57,382 nucleotides of DNA. Origin: Actinomycetes bacterium. GTDB taxonomy: Bacteria > Actinomycetota > Actinomycetes > Actinomycetales > Microbacteriaceae. The notes under the pieces are model-generated. The model did no database searches, was not told where the DNA came from, and saw nothing but the letters and a program-made list of their open reading frames with translations. Where the stretch lies: positions 1 to 57,382 of the forward strand of contig JAUHYM010000002.1 of NCBI GenBank assembly GCA_030426515.1. The letters run 5' to 3'. Positions 16,532-27,130 of this stretch are shown here, one piece after another. Numbering within the stretch: position 1 is the stretch's first letter; the number at the start of each line of letters is the position of its first letter. A program made the position numbers and the translations under genes.

Positions 16532-19303
16532 TCAGGCCGTCGCCTCCCGCACGGCGGCGTCGACCTGCGCGAGCAGGTCCGGTGGCGTGAACATCAGCGC
16601 GGTGGCCAGGGGGCGTCCGCGGCCCCAGGTCGTTCCTGCGCGCACCGCCTCGGCGCGCCCCGGGTCGGCGGCGGCCAGCGTGTCGATCAGCGCCCGGTAC
16701 GCGCGCGGATCGTCGATCACGTCGGCGAGCGACGCGTCGAGTCCCGGCAGCGCGAGCGGGGCAGCGGCGACGGGCGCCGGGATCCGCCACTCGTGGGGGC
16801 CCGAGCCCACGGTCACAGGCTCGTCGCCGAGGTCGACGACCGCCGTCGTGTTCGCCGGGACGACCGCCTGGACGACGATCTCGTCGCCGTCGCGCCGCCA
16901 CGACACCGTCGCCTCGCCGTACGGGGTGAGGTGGCGGGCGGATGCCGCGTCGAGCCCGGCGAGCGGCCGCGGTGCGATGCGCAGGCGGCGGTAGCCGGGG
17001 GCATCCGGGGCGAGACCCGCGACCGTGCGGTGCATCCAGTCGGCGACCGCGCCGAGTGCGTAGTGGTTGAACGACGTCATCTCGCCGGGGTTGATCGTGC
17101 CGTCGGGCAGCATCGAATCCCAGCGCTCCCAGATGGTCGTCGCCCCCATCGTCACGGGGTACAGCCACGAGGGATTCTCGGTCTGGGTGAGCAGCCGCTC
17201 CGCTTCGTGCAGGTACCCGGCGTCGGTCAGCGCGTCGGTGACCAGCGGGGTCCCGACGAACCCGGTGCCGATGCGGTAGCCGCCCTCGCGCACGAGGTCG
17301 GCGAGCCGTGCCGCGAGCCCGGCGCGCACCGTGTCGTCGCGCACGAGGTCGAACTCGAGAGCGAGGGCGTAGGCGGTGGGCGCGTCGCTCATCATGCGAC
17401 CGGCGGGGGTGACGTACTCGGCGACGAACGCCTCGCGGCTGCGCGCGGCCAGGGCGCCGTAGCGCTCCGCGTCGGCACTGTCGCCGAGCAGGGTCGCGGC
17501 GTCGGCGACCTGCTGCAGTGACCGGGCCAGGTAGGCCGTCGCGACGATGTCGCCGTCGACCTTCGCCGCGCCCGGGTTCTCGGGCGGCGCCGACGGGTCG
17601 AGCCAGTCGCCCAGCTGCATGCGGCCCGCCCACAAGCCGGTGTCGCCGGCGTCGGCGAGCACGGCGTCGACCCAGTCGCGCATGCTGCGGTACTGGTCGG
17701 CGACGACTCCGGCATCCCCGAACCGCTCGTGCAGAACGGTCGGGACGACCGTCGCGGCATCGCCCCAGGCCGCCGTCGGCCCGCCGCCGCCGAACGCGGG
17801 AAGCGCCGACGGGATGACCAGGGGAACCGTGCCGGCGGCGCGGTCCTGCTCGAGGGCGAGATCGCGCAGCCACGACGTGAGGAATCCGTCGCAGTCGTAC
17901 AGGAAGCTCGCGGTCGGCGCGAAGACCTGGATGTCGCCGGTCCAGCCCAGACGCTCATCGCGCTGCGGGCAGTCGGTGGGGATGGACACGAAGTTACCGC
18001 GCATGCCCCACACGACGTTCTCGTGCAGGCGATTCAGCATCGGGTCGGAGGTCTCGAACCAGCCGGTGCGCGGCATGTCGGTGTGCAGGACCACCGCCTC
18101 GATGTCGCCCGGGTCGATGTCTGCCCCCGTGACCTCGGCGTACCGGAAGCCGTAGAACGAGAACCGCGACTCGAGGAGGTCATCGCCGCCGGTGAGCTCG
18201 AAGGTCGCGGTCGCGGCGGCGTTGCGGAGCGGCCGCACGCCGAGTTCACCGTGCTCGAGCACCTCGGCATGGCGGACGACGACGCGCTGACCCGCGGTGC
18301 CCCGCACGCGCAGCCGCAGGCGCCCGACGATGTTCTGCCCGACATCGAGCACGGTGCCGCCGGACGGTGTCGCGATCGTTCCGGCGATGGGCAGCGTCTG
18401 GGTGCGGCGCACCGGCGGGGCGATGCGCGCCTCGGGCACCGGGACCGGCTCGAACCCGGGGTTCGCCGCGGGACCGACCCGCACCGGCTGCCAGTGCGAC
18501 GCGTGCCGTCGCAGATCCTGGTGCTCGCCGGCGTAGATCCCGCTGTCGACGACGGAGCCGTCGCCCGCGGCCTCCCAATCGGCGCCGGTCGCGCCGATGG
18601 TCTCGGTCGAGCCGTCGGAGTAGGTCACCCGCACCTGGGCGAGGAACGACGGCTGCGTGCCGTAGAGACGCTGCGCGAACCCGTGGAATCCGTACTTCTC
18701 GGTGTACCAGGCGCCCGCCACCGTGGCGGCCAGTTCGTTCTCGCCCTCCGTGAGGAGATCGGTGATGTCGGCGGTCTCGTGCACGAGGCGGTCGCGGTAG
18801 GCGGTCCAGCCGGGGGAGAGGACGTCGTCCGAGACGGGCTGCCCGTTCACGGTCGGCTCGGCGACGCCGAGGGCCGTCCAGAACAGGACGGCGGTGTCCA
18901 CGGCGCGGGTGAGGGTGAAGCGCGTGCGCGTCTCGAACGGCTGGGCGTCGCGGTCCGCGTCGGCAAGACCCACCGGGAGCGCCGCCCATTCGCCGTCGGC
19001 CAGGAAGCCGGCCGTCACGGTCAGCGGTGCGCTGTCGGCGGTGGCGCCGGAGGCTGCGGTGATGCGCGCGGTCACGCGGCGGGTCTCGCCCGCCGTCAGT
19101 GGCGCGAACGGCCAGGGGACGAGCACGCTGTCGGTCCCCTCCACGGTCGTGGTGGTGGTGCCGTCGCTCAGTTCGACGGATTCCTGCACCCAGTCGGGTT
19201 CCGCGCCCTCGATCCGCCAGGTGAGACGCGGCGTGGCCGAGGCCACCAGAGGGGTGTCGTCGCGCAGCTCGGCGCGCAGGACCGCGGTCGGGGCATCCGT
19301 CAT
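16532..19303 (-). CDS. Alpha-L-rhamnosidase (GH78)
   Basis: FVSIPTDCPQRDERLGWTGDIQVFAPTASFLYD...QLGDWLDPSAPPENPGAAK...GATTIWERWDSM...SFNHYALGAVADWMHRTVAGL; start ATG 19303 overlaps upstream stop. Confidence 0.93.
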   Translation of the reverse strand: MTDAPTAVLRAELRDDTPLVASATPRLTWRIEGAEPDWVQESVELSDGTTTTTVEGTDSVLVPWPFAPLTAGETRRVTARITAASGATADSAPLTVTAGFLADGEWAALPVGLADADRDAQPFETRTRFTLTRAVDTAVLFWTALGVAEPTVNGQPVSDDVLSPGWTAYRDRLVHETADITDLLTEGENELAATVAGAWYTEKYGFHGFAQRLYGTQPSFLAQVRVTYSDGSTETIGATGADWEAAGDGSVVDSGIYAGEHQDLRRHASHWQPVRVGPAANPGFEPVPVPEARIAPPVRRTQTLPIAGTIATPSGGTVLDVGQNIVGRLRLRVRGTAGQRVVVRHAEVLEHGELGVRPLRNAAATATFELTGGDDLLESRFSFYGFRYAEVTGADIDPGDIEAVVLHTDMPRTGWFETSDPMLNRLHENVVWGMRGNFVSIPTDCPQRDERLGWTGDIQVFAPTASFLYDCDGFLTSWLRDLALEQDRAAGTVPLVIPSALPAFGGGGPTAAWGDAATVVPTVLHERFGDAGVVADQYRSMRDWVDAVLADAGDTGLWAGRMQLGDWLDPSAPPENPGAAKVDGDIVATAYLARSLQQVADAATLLGDSADAERYGALAARSREAFVAEYVTPAGRMMSDAPTAYALALEFDLVRDDTVRAGLAARLADLVREGGYRIGTGFVGTPLVTDALTDAGYLHEAERLLTQTENPSWLYPVTMGATTIWERWDSMLPDGTINPGEMTSFNHYALGAVADWMHRTVAGLAPDAPGYRRLRIAPRPLAGLDAASARHLTPYGEATVSWRRDGDEIVVQAVVPANTTAVVDLGDEPVTVGSGPHEWRIPAPVAAAPLALPGLDASLADVIDDPRAYRALIDTLAAADPGRAEAVRAGTTWGRGRPLATALMFTPPDLLAQVDAAVREATA

Positions 19304-20808
19304 TCGTCGTCTCCTTCGGCGATCCACGTGCGCACCCGGACGGTGCCCTCGACAGCGTAGACGCCGACGACGCGACCCGTGAAGGATTCGGTGACCTCGG
19401 AGGAGAGGAACCGGCCGTCGAACGAGGCGATCTCGACGCGCTGCCCGTCGATCGTCGCCGCCAGGTGGAACACGTCGCTCGTGCCCACCATGCCGACCGC
19501 GCCCTCGGGCGGGCGCGAGGCCAGGTGCAGATCGAGGGTCGTCTGCGCGGTGGGGTGGGACCAGGTCTGCACGATGTCGCCGACGACCGCCCGGGCGACC
19601 ACGGCACCCGAGCCCGCCTCGAGCTCGACCCGGAAGCGCTCGTCGTAGCGCACGGCGAGACCGCCGATCCCGCCGGCGATGTCGATGCCGACCGTGACCT
19701 CGTTCGTCAGGTGCTCCTGACGGCGGCCGAGGAACACCGGCTGCGCGTCGGCGAGCGTGCTGCCGTCGGCGGTCAGCACGAGCGCGTCGCCGTCGCGGCT
19801 GGCGACCTCTTCGGGGAGGCGGCGGACGGCGATCCACTCGTCGTCGAGGAGGTCGGCGAAATCGACCTCCACCCGGGTGCCGCCGCGCGGGTTCAGCGTC
19901 ACCGGAGCGATCTGCGGCCAGCCCTCAGCCCACGTGACGGGCGACACGAACGTCTCGCGGCCGAGCGCCGAGAACGCTCGGGTGCCGCTGCGCGGACGCA
20001 CGCCGAGCAGGACGCACAGCCACCGGTCGTCGGGGCCGACCACGAGGTCGCCATGACCGGTGTTCTGGATCGGGCGCGGGGTCGAGCGCGCCGAGACCAG
20101 CGGGTTGCCCGGCGCTCCCTCGAACGGCCCCGCAGGGCTGTCGCCGCGGGCGATCGAGATCGCGTGGCCGCGCTCGGTGCCGCCCTCGGCGATCATCAGA
20201 TACCAGGCGCCGTCGATCTCATACAGGTGCGGGGCCTCGGGGAACATGAGCCCCGTGCCCGACCACAGCGACCGCGGCTCCTCGAGTGCCGTGTGGGTCG
20301 TCAGGTCGACGGTCACCTGCTGGATGCCCAGGTGCGTCGGCGCATTCGGGTTGAGGTCTCCCGACAGCTGCAGGCCCGAGAACGTGACGTAGCAGGTGCC
20401 GTCGGCATCCCACGCGATGTCCGGGTCGATTCCGAACACGCTCTCGTCTCCGTCCGCGACGGTGATGAGGTCTCCGTCGCTCCACGGCCCGGCCGCGTCC
20501 TCGGCGGTGAAGTGCAGCATCCCGCGGCCCATCGCGTCGGTGATGACGAGGTGGAACAGACCGTCGTGGTGGCGGATCGTCGGGGCCCACGCGCCGCCGC
20601 CGGTGGGCACCTCGGCAACGCCGAGCTGACCCGGCCGGGTGGCGACGTGGCCGATGAGCTCCCACGTTTCGAAGTCGGTCGAGCGGTGGATCGGGATGCC
20701 GGGCAGATACTCGAACGACGATGTCGCGAGGTACCAGGCATCGCCGACCCGCACGACGCTGGGATCGGGGTGGAAGCCGTTGAGCAGGGGGTTGTGCAGG
20801 GTCGTCAT
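19300..20808 (-). CDS. Glycoside hydrolase family 43 (beta-xylosidase/arabinofuranosidase-like)
   Basis: NPLLNGFHPDPSVVRVGDAWYLATSSFEYLPGIPIHRSTDFETWELIGH...WAPTIRHHDGLFHLV...GHGDLV. Confidence 0.92.
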   Translation of the reverse strand: MTTLHNPLLNGFHPDPSVVRVGDAWYLATSSFEYLPGIPIHRSTDFETWELIGHVATRPGQLGVAEVPTGGGAWAPTIRHHDGLFHLVITDAMGRGMLHFTAEDAAGPWSDGDLITVADGDESVFGIDPDIAWDADGTCYVTFSGLQLSGDLNPNAPTHLGIQQVTVDLTTHTALEEPRSLWSGTGLMFPEAPHLYEIDGAWYLMIAEGGTERGHAISIARGDSPAGPFEGAPGNPLVSARSTPRPIQNTGHGDLVVGPDDRWLCVLLGVRPRSGTRAFSALGRETFVSPVTWAEGWPQIAPVTLNPRGGTRVEVDFADLLDDEWIAVRRLPEEVASRDGDALVLTADGSTLADAQPVFLGRRQEHLTNEVTVGIDIAGGIGGLAVRYDERFRVELEAGSGAVVARAVVGDIVQTWSHPTAQTTLDLHLASRPPEGAVGMVGTSDVFHLAATIDGQRVEIASFDGRFLSSEVTESFTGRVVGVYAVEGTVRVRTWIAEGDDE

Positions 20809-20860
20809 CGCGGTCTCCGGTCGTCAGGGGTGAATCGGGATGCCGCCGTCGGGCGGCGCG

Positions 20861-21979
20861 TCAGCTCAGCAGCGGGGCCAGGTCGGTGGCCAGACGGAGA
20901 GCGCGCGGGTCGGCGCCCCCGGGCCAGGGGCCGCGGGCGATCGTCCACGCGAACGCGATGCCCGTGTCGGGGTCGACGCAGGCGAGGGCGCCCATCGCGC
21001 CGTCGTGGCCGAACGCGCGCGGACCGCCGAAGGCGAGACCCGGGGTCGGCTTCTGGAACACGATCGCGTGCGCCCGGTGCGGCTGACCGAGCACCTCGTC
21101 GTAGCCACGCACCTGCTGCTGGCCGATGGCGGCGACCGTGTCGGCGCGCAGGACGGGTGCGGCGTCGTCGATGCCGGTCACCATCACGGCGAACAGCTTC
21201 GCCAGACCCCGCGCCGTGCCGGTGCCCGATCCTGCGGGGTGCCCGAAGCGCCACGAGCGCTCGTCGTTGGCGAGGTCCACGGGCTCTCCCGGGGTGACGA
21301 ACACGAGCGGGCCCAGCAGTGAGCTGTGGATCGTGGACGTGTCGTCGGCGGGCGGGATCATCGGGAGCGTCGCCACGCGGCGCTCATCCTGGCCCTGCGG
21401 CAGCCCCAGGAAGAAGTCGATGTCGTGCGGCGCGCGGATCTCGTCTTCGTAGAACGCGTGGAGGGTGCGCCCGGTCGCGCGGAAGACGAGCTCGGATGCG
21501 AGGTTGCCGATCGTGACCGCGTGGTAGCCGAACGCGCTCCCCGGCTGCCAGAACGGCGTGGATGCGGCGAGCCGCTCCGCCGCGGCATGGTCATCCAGCA
21601 GCTCATCCCAGGTGAGCGACGGAGTCGCCTGGGGAAGACCTGCCTGGTGCGACAGCAGCTGGCGCACCGTCACCGCGCTCTTGCCCTTCGAGGCGAACTC
21701 GGGCCACAGATCGGCGACCGGTGCGTCCAGATCGAGACGCCCCTGTTCGATGAGCAGACCGACCGACAGGCCGATGGTGTTCTTGGTGACCGAGTAGGGG
21801 ACCGTGACCGAGTGCTCGCCGAGGTGGGGGCCACCCCACACGTCCAGGACGCGGCGCCCGTGGTGGAACGCCGCCGCCTGGAACGACAGGTCGGGGTCGG
21901 CCGCGAGGAAGCCGGCGAGCCGCTCACGGACCGGATCGAGCCGCTCGTCGACGAAGCCGTGCAGCACCGCGTCGGTCAC
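20861..21979 (-). CDS. Serine hydrolase (beta-lactamase class C / family VIII esterase)
   Basis: GTG start overlapping the GH3 stop; PYSVTKNTIGLSVGLLIEQGRLDLDAPVADLWPEF (SxxK), YHA, GHDGAMG motifs. Confidence 0.88.
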   Translation of the reverse strand: MTDAVLHGFVDERLDPVRERLAGFLAADPDLSFQAAAFHHGRRVLDVWGGPHLGEHSVTVPYSVTKNTIGLSVGLLIEQGRLDLDAPVADLWPEFASKGKSAVTVRQLLSHQAGLPQATPSLTWDELLDDHAAAERLAASTPFWQPGSAFGYHAVTIGNLASELVFRATGRTLHAFYEDEIRAPHDIDFFLGLPQGQDERRVATLPMIPPADDTSTIHSSLLGPLVFVTPGEPVDLANDERSWRFGHPAGSGTGTARGLAKLFAVMVTGIDDAAPVLRADTVAAIGQQQVRGYDEVLGQPHRAHAIVFQKPTPGLAFGGPRAFGHDGAMGALACVDPDTGIAFAWTIARGPWPGGADPRALRLATDLAPLLS

Positions 21980-24408
21980 GACCGCGGATCCCAGAGCAGC
22001 GAGAGAGGCAGGTCGGCGATCGACGATCCGACGCGCAGCGCGAACGCGCCCTCCTCGACATCCCAGCCGTCCCCCGCCCAGTGCGCGAAACGGCGCGACG
22101 GGAGAGGGATGCGCGTCGTCGCCGTCTCGCCCGCCTCGGCGCGGACGACCGCGTACCCCACCAGCCAGCGCACCGGGCGCTCGACGGTGGAGTCGGCGCG
22201 CTCCGCGTAGACCTGCACGACCTGCGAGCCGGCGCGCGCGCCGGTGTTTCGCAGGGTCACCTCGAGCTCGTCGCCGACGCTGGTCGCGTCGTTCCACGAC
22301 CAGGTCGTGTATCCGAGGCCGTGACCGAACGGGAACGCCGGCGCGATGCCGTCCTTCAGCCACGCGCGGTATCCGATGTGGATGCCTTCGGTGTAGGGCA
22401 GGGCGCCATCGCGCGGGGTGACCTGGGTCACCGGCACATCCGAGAGGGCAGCCGGCCAGGTCGTCGGCAGGCGTCCGCCCGGCTCGGCCGCGCCGGTCAG
22501 CACGTCGGCGATGGCGCTGCCGAACTCCTGCCCGCCGAAGTAGCCCTGCACGATCGCGGCCACGTCATCCGCCCAGGGCAGCACGACCGGGGATCCTGCA
22601 TTGACGACCACGACGGTCGGGGTCCCTGTCGCGGCGACCGCGCGCACCAGATCGTCCTGCCGCCCGGGCAGGTCGAGGTTCTCGCGGTCGTAGCCCTCGG
22701 ACTCGACCTTGGCGTTCGTCCCGACGACGACGATCGCGACGTCGGCGCCGGCTGCGGAGGTCGCAGCGCGCGCGATCAGCTCGTCGGGGTCGGTCTGCTC
22801 GGGGGCGATCCCGAGCGTCGCCGACAGGGCGCCCGACAGCGCGCTGTCGCTCTCGCCTGTCCGCAGCTCCACCCGCAGTCGGCGGGTGACGCCCGCCTCG
22901 ACCGCGACCGGCGCGGTCAGCGAGGGCGGGTTCAGGAACGCGGCGCCCAGGTCGCTGCCCTCGATGACGGGCGCATCGTCGAGCACGACCTCACCGTCGA
23001 CGGTGAGAGTGCCGGGGTTCGCTCCGGCGAACCCGAGAAGGATCTCGCCGGTCGTCTCGGCGGTGTAGTCGGTCTCGAGCACGATGCGGCGACTGGCCGC
23101 GATGGGCGCGTCGCCGCCGAACCAGACGAGGGCGGTGGAACGGCGGTCTTCGGCGAACAGCTCGCTGCCCGCCTCGTCGAAGAAGCTCACGCGGATGCCG
23201 GGCTCGCCGGTGACCGGGTTCGTGAGGCGCTGCAGAGGGATCTCGGCGACGCCCTCCTGCACAACCGCGCCGATCTCGTACGAGACCTCGGCGTGGGTCA
23301 GTGCGGCGCGCAGACCGTCGAGCGGGGTGACGACCTGCTCGGGCAGCACGGTGGCGCTGCCGCCGCCCTGGGTGCGGGCATCCCGAGCGTTGTGGCCGAT
23401 CACCGCCACCCGCGTCAGCGCGGGGGCGTCGAGGGGGAGAACGCCGGCGTTGGTGAGCAGGACGGTGCCGGCGACGCCCGCCTCGCGGGCGAATGCCCGG
23501 GCGTCGACGGGGGTGGTCGCAGCCTCGGCAGTGCCCTCGAGCGCGCCGACGCGTTCGGCGAGCAGCAGAAGGCGCAGCACCTTGCGGTCGATGTCGGCCT
23601 CGTCGACCTCTCCGTCGCGGACGGCGGTGACCAGGTCGGCGTAGGCGGGGGCGGGTCCCGGCATCGCGAGGTCCTGAGCGGCGGGGATCGCGTCGAGCGA
23701 GCGCACGGCGGTCCAGTCGCTGATGACCACGCCGTCGAAGCCCCACTCGCTGTTCAGCGGTGTCTCCAGGAGCGCGTTCTCGGTCATCGTGACCCCGCCG
23801 ACCGCGTTGTACGCGCTCATGATCGTCCACGCGCCGGCGTCCACGGCGCGCTCGAACGGAGCGAGGTAGAGCTCGCGCAGCGGCCGGTCCTCGACCTGCA
23901 CGTCGACGGTGAACCGGTCGGTCTCGCTGTCGTTTGCGACGTAGTGCTTGGGGCAGGCGCCGACCCCGTTGTCCTGCAGCCCGCGCACGTAGGCGGCGGC
24001 GAGCCCGCCGGTCAGCTCGGGGTCCTCGCTGAAGCACTCGAAGTGCCGGCCACCCAGCGGCGACCGGTGCAGGTTGATGGTGGGTCCCAGCACCACATCG
24101 ACGTTCTTGCGTCGGGCCTCGGACGCCGCGGCGGCACCGTAGCGGTACGCGAGGTCGTCGTCCCAGGACGCCGCCAGCGCCGACCCGGAGGGCAGGTTCA
24201 GCGACGGCTCGCGCTCATCCCACCGGGGCCCGCGGACCCCCGCGGGGCCGTCCGAGAGCGTCATCGCGCGCAATCCGATCTCGGGCAGCGGCACCGTCGT
24301 CCAGAAGTCCGCACCCTGGATGAGCGCCGCCTTCTGCTCGAGGCTGAGCCTGTCGAGCAGCGGACGCAGATGGTCGACGGATGTCGCCGCGGGATCGAGC
24401 GCGGTCAT
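21976..24408 (-). CDS. GH3 beta-glucosidase-type enzyme with PA14-like insertion
   Basis: MTLSDGPAGVRGPRWDE, KHYVANDSE, VVISDWTAV (nucleophile region), VRVSFFDEAGSELFAEDRRS PA14-like stretch, C-terminal Fn3-like domain. Confidence 0.92.
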   Translation of the reverse strand: MTALDPAATSVDHLRPLLDRLSLEQKAALIQGADFWTTVPLPEIGLRAMTLSDGPAGVRGPRWDEREPSLNLPSGSALAASWDDDLAYRYGAAAASEARRKNVDVVLGPTINLHRSPLGGRHFECFSEDPELTGGLAAAYVRGLQDNGVGACPKHYVANDSETDRFTVDVQVEDRPLRELYLAPFERAVDAGAWTIMSAYNAVGGVTMTENALLETPLNSEWGFDGVVISDWTAVRSLDAIPAAQDLAMPGPAPAYADLVTAVRDGEVDEADIDRKVLRLLLLAERVGALEGTAEAATTPVDARAFAREAGVAGTVLLTNAGVLPLDAPALTRVAVIGHNARDARTQGGGSATVLPEQVVTPLDGLRAALTHAEVSYEIGAVVQEGVAEIPLQRLTNPVTGEPGIRVSFFDEAGSELFAEDRRSTALVWFGGDAPIAASRRIVLETDYTAETTGEILLGFAGANPGTLTVDGEVVLDDAPVIEGSDLGAAFLNPPSLTAPVAVEAGVTRRLRVELRTGESDSALSGALSATLGIAPEQTDPDELIARAATSAAGADVAIVVVGTNAKVESEGYDRENLDLPGRQDDLVRAVAATGTPTVVVVNAGSPVVLPWADDVAAIVQGYFGGQEFGSAIADVLTGAAEPGGRLPTTWPAALSDVPVTQVTPRDGALPYTEGIHIGYRAWLKDGIAPAFPFGHGLGYTTWSWNDATSVGDELEVTLRNTGARAGSQVVQVYAERADSTVERPVRWLVGYAVVRAEAGETATTRIPLPSRRFAHWAGDGWDVEEGAFALRVGSSIADLPLSLLWDPRS

Positions 24409-25265
24409 GCGGCTGCTCCTGTCGTGTCGTCCTCCGCCATCCGCGCGAGCATGGCGGCGCGGGCTTTGCGGCGTTCTTCCTGCTTGTCGGGGTCGGGGAG
24501 GGGCGCGGCCATGAAGAGGCGCTGGGTGTAGGGGTGGTCGGGGTGGCTGGTGACGTGGTCGGCGTCGCCGGTCTCGACGATCTCGCCGCGGAACATGACG
24601 GCGACGCGGTGGCTGATGTGGCGGACGACGGCGAGGTCGTGGGTGATGAAGAGGTAGGCGACGCCGGTGCGCTCCTGGATCTCGATGAACAGGTCGAGCA
24701 CGCGGGCCTGGGTGGACAGGTCGAGGGCCGAGACGGGTTCGTCGCAGACGATGAGCTTCGGGTCCAGCGCCAAGGCGCGGGCGATCGCGATGCGCTGCCG
24801 CTGCCCGCCGGAGAACTCGCGGGGCAGGCGGGTGCGGGCCCCGGTGGGGAGTCCGACCCGGTCGAGCAGGTCGGCGACTCTGGCCTTGGCTTCTCTGGCG
24901 GGAGTGCCGCGCGCGGTGAGGGGTTCGGCGAGGATCTGCTCGATCGTCATCGACGGGTTCAGCGAGGAGTAGGGGTCCTGGAAGACCACCTGGATCTCGC
25001 TGGAGAGCGCGCGGCGGTCGGCGCGGCCGAGGTGGCCGATGTCGCGGCCGTCGTAAGTGACGGTGCCGTCGGTGACGGGTGCGAGGCCGAGCACGGCGCG
25101 GCCGAGGGTGGTCTTGCCGGATCCGGATTCGCCGACCAGCCCGACGGTCTCGCCGGGGCGGATGTCGAGCGAGACGCCCTTGAGGGCGCGGAACGGCTGG
25201 GCGCGGAATCCCTTGCCGGGGTATTCGACGACGAGGTCCTTCACGTCGAGCAGCGGGCCGGTCAT
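24405..25265 (-). CDS. Oligopeptide/oligosaccharide ABC transporter ATP-binding protein (OppF/DppF type)
   Basis: GESGSGKTTLGRAVLGL, SGGQRQRIAIARAL, VCDEPVSALDLSTQARVL. Confidence 0.93.
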   Translation of the reverse strand: MTGPLLDVKDLVVEYPGKGFRAQPFRALKGVSLDIRPGETVGLVGESGSGKTTLGRAVLGLAPVTDGTVTYDGRDIGHLGRADRRALSSEIQVVFQDPYSSLNPSMTIEQILAEPLTARGTPAREAKARVADLLDRVGLPTGARTRLPREFSGGQRQRIAIARALALDPKLIVCDEPVSALDLSTQARVLDLFIEIQERTGVAYLFITHDLAVVRHISHRVAVMFRGEIVETGDADHVTSHPDHPYTQRLFMAAPLPDPDKQEERRKARAAMLARMAEDDTTGAAA

Positions 25266-27130
25266 GACCGGTCTCCTTCCGGGGCGGTGTAGGCGGGTCG
25301 GGCGGGTCCTTCATCGAGGATCGCGTCGAGCAGCGACTGGGTGTACGGGTGCTCGGGGGTGCGGAGGATGGTGCGGACGGGTCCGGATTCCACGAACCGG
25401 CCTTCCTGCATGACGGTGACCCGGTCGCAGAGGTCGGCGACGACGCCGAAGTTGTGGGTGACCAGCAGCATCGCCATGTGGCGTTCTGCCTGCAGGTCGC
25501 GCAGCAGGTCGAGGACTTCGGCCTGCACGGTCACATCCAGCGCGGTGGTGGGCTCGTCGGCGATGATCAGGTCGGGGTCGGTCGAGACGGCCCCGGCGAT
25601 CAGGACGCGCTGCGCCATCCCTCCGGACACCTCGAACGGGTACGCGTCGAAGGTGCGTTTCGGGTTCGGGATGCCGACCCGGTCGAGCAGGGCGAGAGAG
25701 CGCTCGGTGGCGTCCTTCTTCGACATCCCGAGCCCGACACGCAGCGGTTCGACGAGCTGGTGGCCGATCGTGAACGACGGGTCGAGGTTCGACATCGGCT
25801 CCTGCGGGATGTACCCGATGCGGGTGCCGCGGATGCCGGCGTAGACCTTCTCGCTGCCGTCGGCGATCGCGGTGCCCTCGTAGTCGATGGTCCCGGCCGA
25901 GACGTGCCCGCCGCGGGGGAGGAGTCCGAGCACGCTGAACGCGGTCTGGGTCTTGCCCGAGCCGGACTCGCCGATCAGGCCGTGCACCTCGCCCTTTCGG
26001 ATGTCCATCGACACGCCGTGGACGACCTCGATGACCCCGCCGCCGGGCTGGTCGTACGCGACCTTCAGGTCCCGGATCGAAAGGACGACGGGCTGATCGG
26101 CGGGGGTGGGGTCGGGGTGGATGATCGTGTCGGCGACGACCGGGACGGGCCCCGAGTCCTCGATGTCGAGGGTGTCGGCGCCGCTGGTGGCCAGCGACGT
26201 GGTGACCGCGGCGATCGAGCCGGTCGCGCCGGTGACCGCGCGCCGGCGACGGCGGCGGACCGGGATGGTGCGCTCGAGCTCGTCACGCATCGCGTTGGCG
26301 AGAAGGGTGAGCGCGACACAGGTCAGCGCGATCGCGAGGGCGGGGGGCAGCATGAGCTGCGGGGCGCGGTAGATGTTCTGGAACGCGTCGTTGAGCATCT
26401 GACCCCAGGTGGGAACCGACAGGTCCCCCAGACCGAGGAACTCGAGCCCGGCCTGGATCGCGATGGTGATGCCCGCGACGATCGCGGACTGGATGATGAT
26501 CGGCGCACGCACCACCGACAGCACATGGCGGCCGATGATCCGCATGTCGCTCAGACCGGCGACGCGGGCGGCATCCACATACAGCTCGTTTCGCACCGCG
26601 TTGACCGAGGCGTACACGAGACGGAAGTAGGCGGGCGAGATCAGCACGCCGAACACGAGCATCGCGATCCACACGGACGGGCCGACCACGGCCTGCACCG
26701 CCAGCAGCACGATGATGCCCGGCAGCGACATCAGCAGTGCGGTCACCCACGACGACACCGTGTCGAACCAGCCGTGGAAGTAGCCCGCGATCAGGCCCGA
26801 GATCACGCCGATCACCACCGCGGTGACGAGGGCGAGAAGGGCTGCGGCGACACTGACCTGGGTGGCGGCGAGGAGGCGCGAGAGCACGTCGCGGCCGGCC
26901 GAGTCGTTGCCCAGGATGTGCTCGGCGCTGGGCGGAGCGAGCACGAGCGCGATCGAGGCCTCGTTGGCGTCGTAGGGTGCGATCCAGGGGCCGATGATCG
27001 CGATCAGCGCGACGAGGCCGATGAAGATGAGCGACGCGAGCGCCAGCGGACGGCGGACGAGGCGGCGCAGCAGGTGCGCGTGCGCGGGTCCGGTCGTCGG
27101 GACGGTCTGCGGGGTTTCGATGGCGGTCAT
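25262..27130 (-). CDS. Fused ABC transporter permease (DppC type) and ATP-binding protein (DppD type)
   Basis: One ORF from ATG 27130: N-terminal DppC-like membrane domain (GNDSAGRDVLSRLL...), C-terminal ATPase (GESGSGKTQTAFSVLGLL, SGGMAQRVLIAGAV, ADEPTTALDVTVQA). Confidence 0.92.
   Translation of the reverse strand: MTAIETPQTVPTTGPAHAHLLRRLVRRPLALASLIFIGLVALIAIIGPWIAPYDANEASIALVLAPPSAEHILGNDSAGRDVLSRLLAATQVSVAAALLALVTAVVIGVISGLIAGYFHGWFDTVSSWVTALLMSLPGIIVLLAVQAVVGPSVWIAMLVFGVLISPAYFRLVYASVNAVRNELYVDAARVAGLSDMRIIGRHVLSVVRAPIIIQSAIVAGITIAIQAGLEFLGLGDLSVPTWGQMLNDAFQNIYRAPQLMLPPALAIALTCVALTLLANAMRDELERTIPVRRRRRRAVTGATGSIAAVTTSLATSGADTLDIEDSGPVPVVADTIIHPDPTPADQPVVLSIRDLKVAYDQPGGGVIEVVHGVSMDIRKGEVHGLIGESGSGKTQTAFSVLGLLPRGGHVSAGTIDYEGTAIADGSEKVYAGIRGTRIGYIPQEPMSNLDPSFTIGHQLVEPLRVGLGMSKKDATERSLALLDRVGIPNPKRTFDAYPFEVSGGMAQRVLIAGAVSTDPDLIIADEPTTALDVTVQAEVLDLLRDLQAERHMAMLLVTHNFGVVADLCDRVTVMQEGRFVESGPVRTILRTPEHPYTQSLLDAILDEGPARPAYTAPEGDRS

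Noticed and set aside
22081-24531. 816-aa plus-strand ORF
   Set aside because: Antisense of the GH3 gene, composition typical of a mirror frame.
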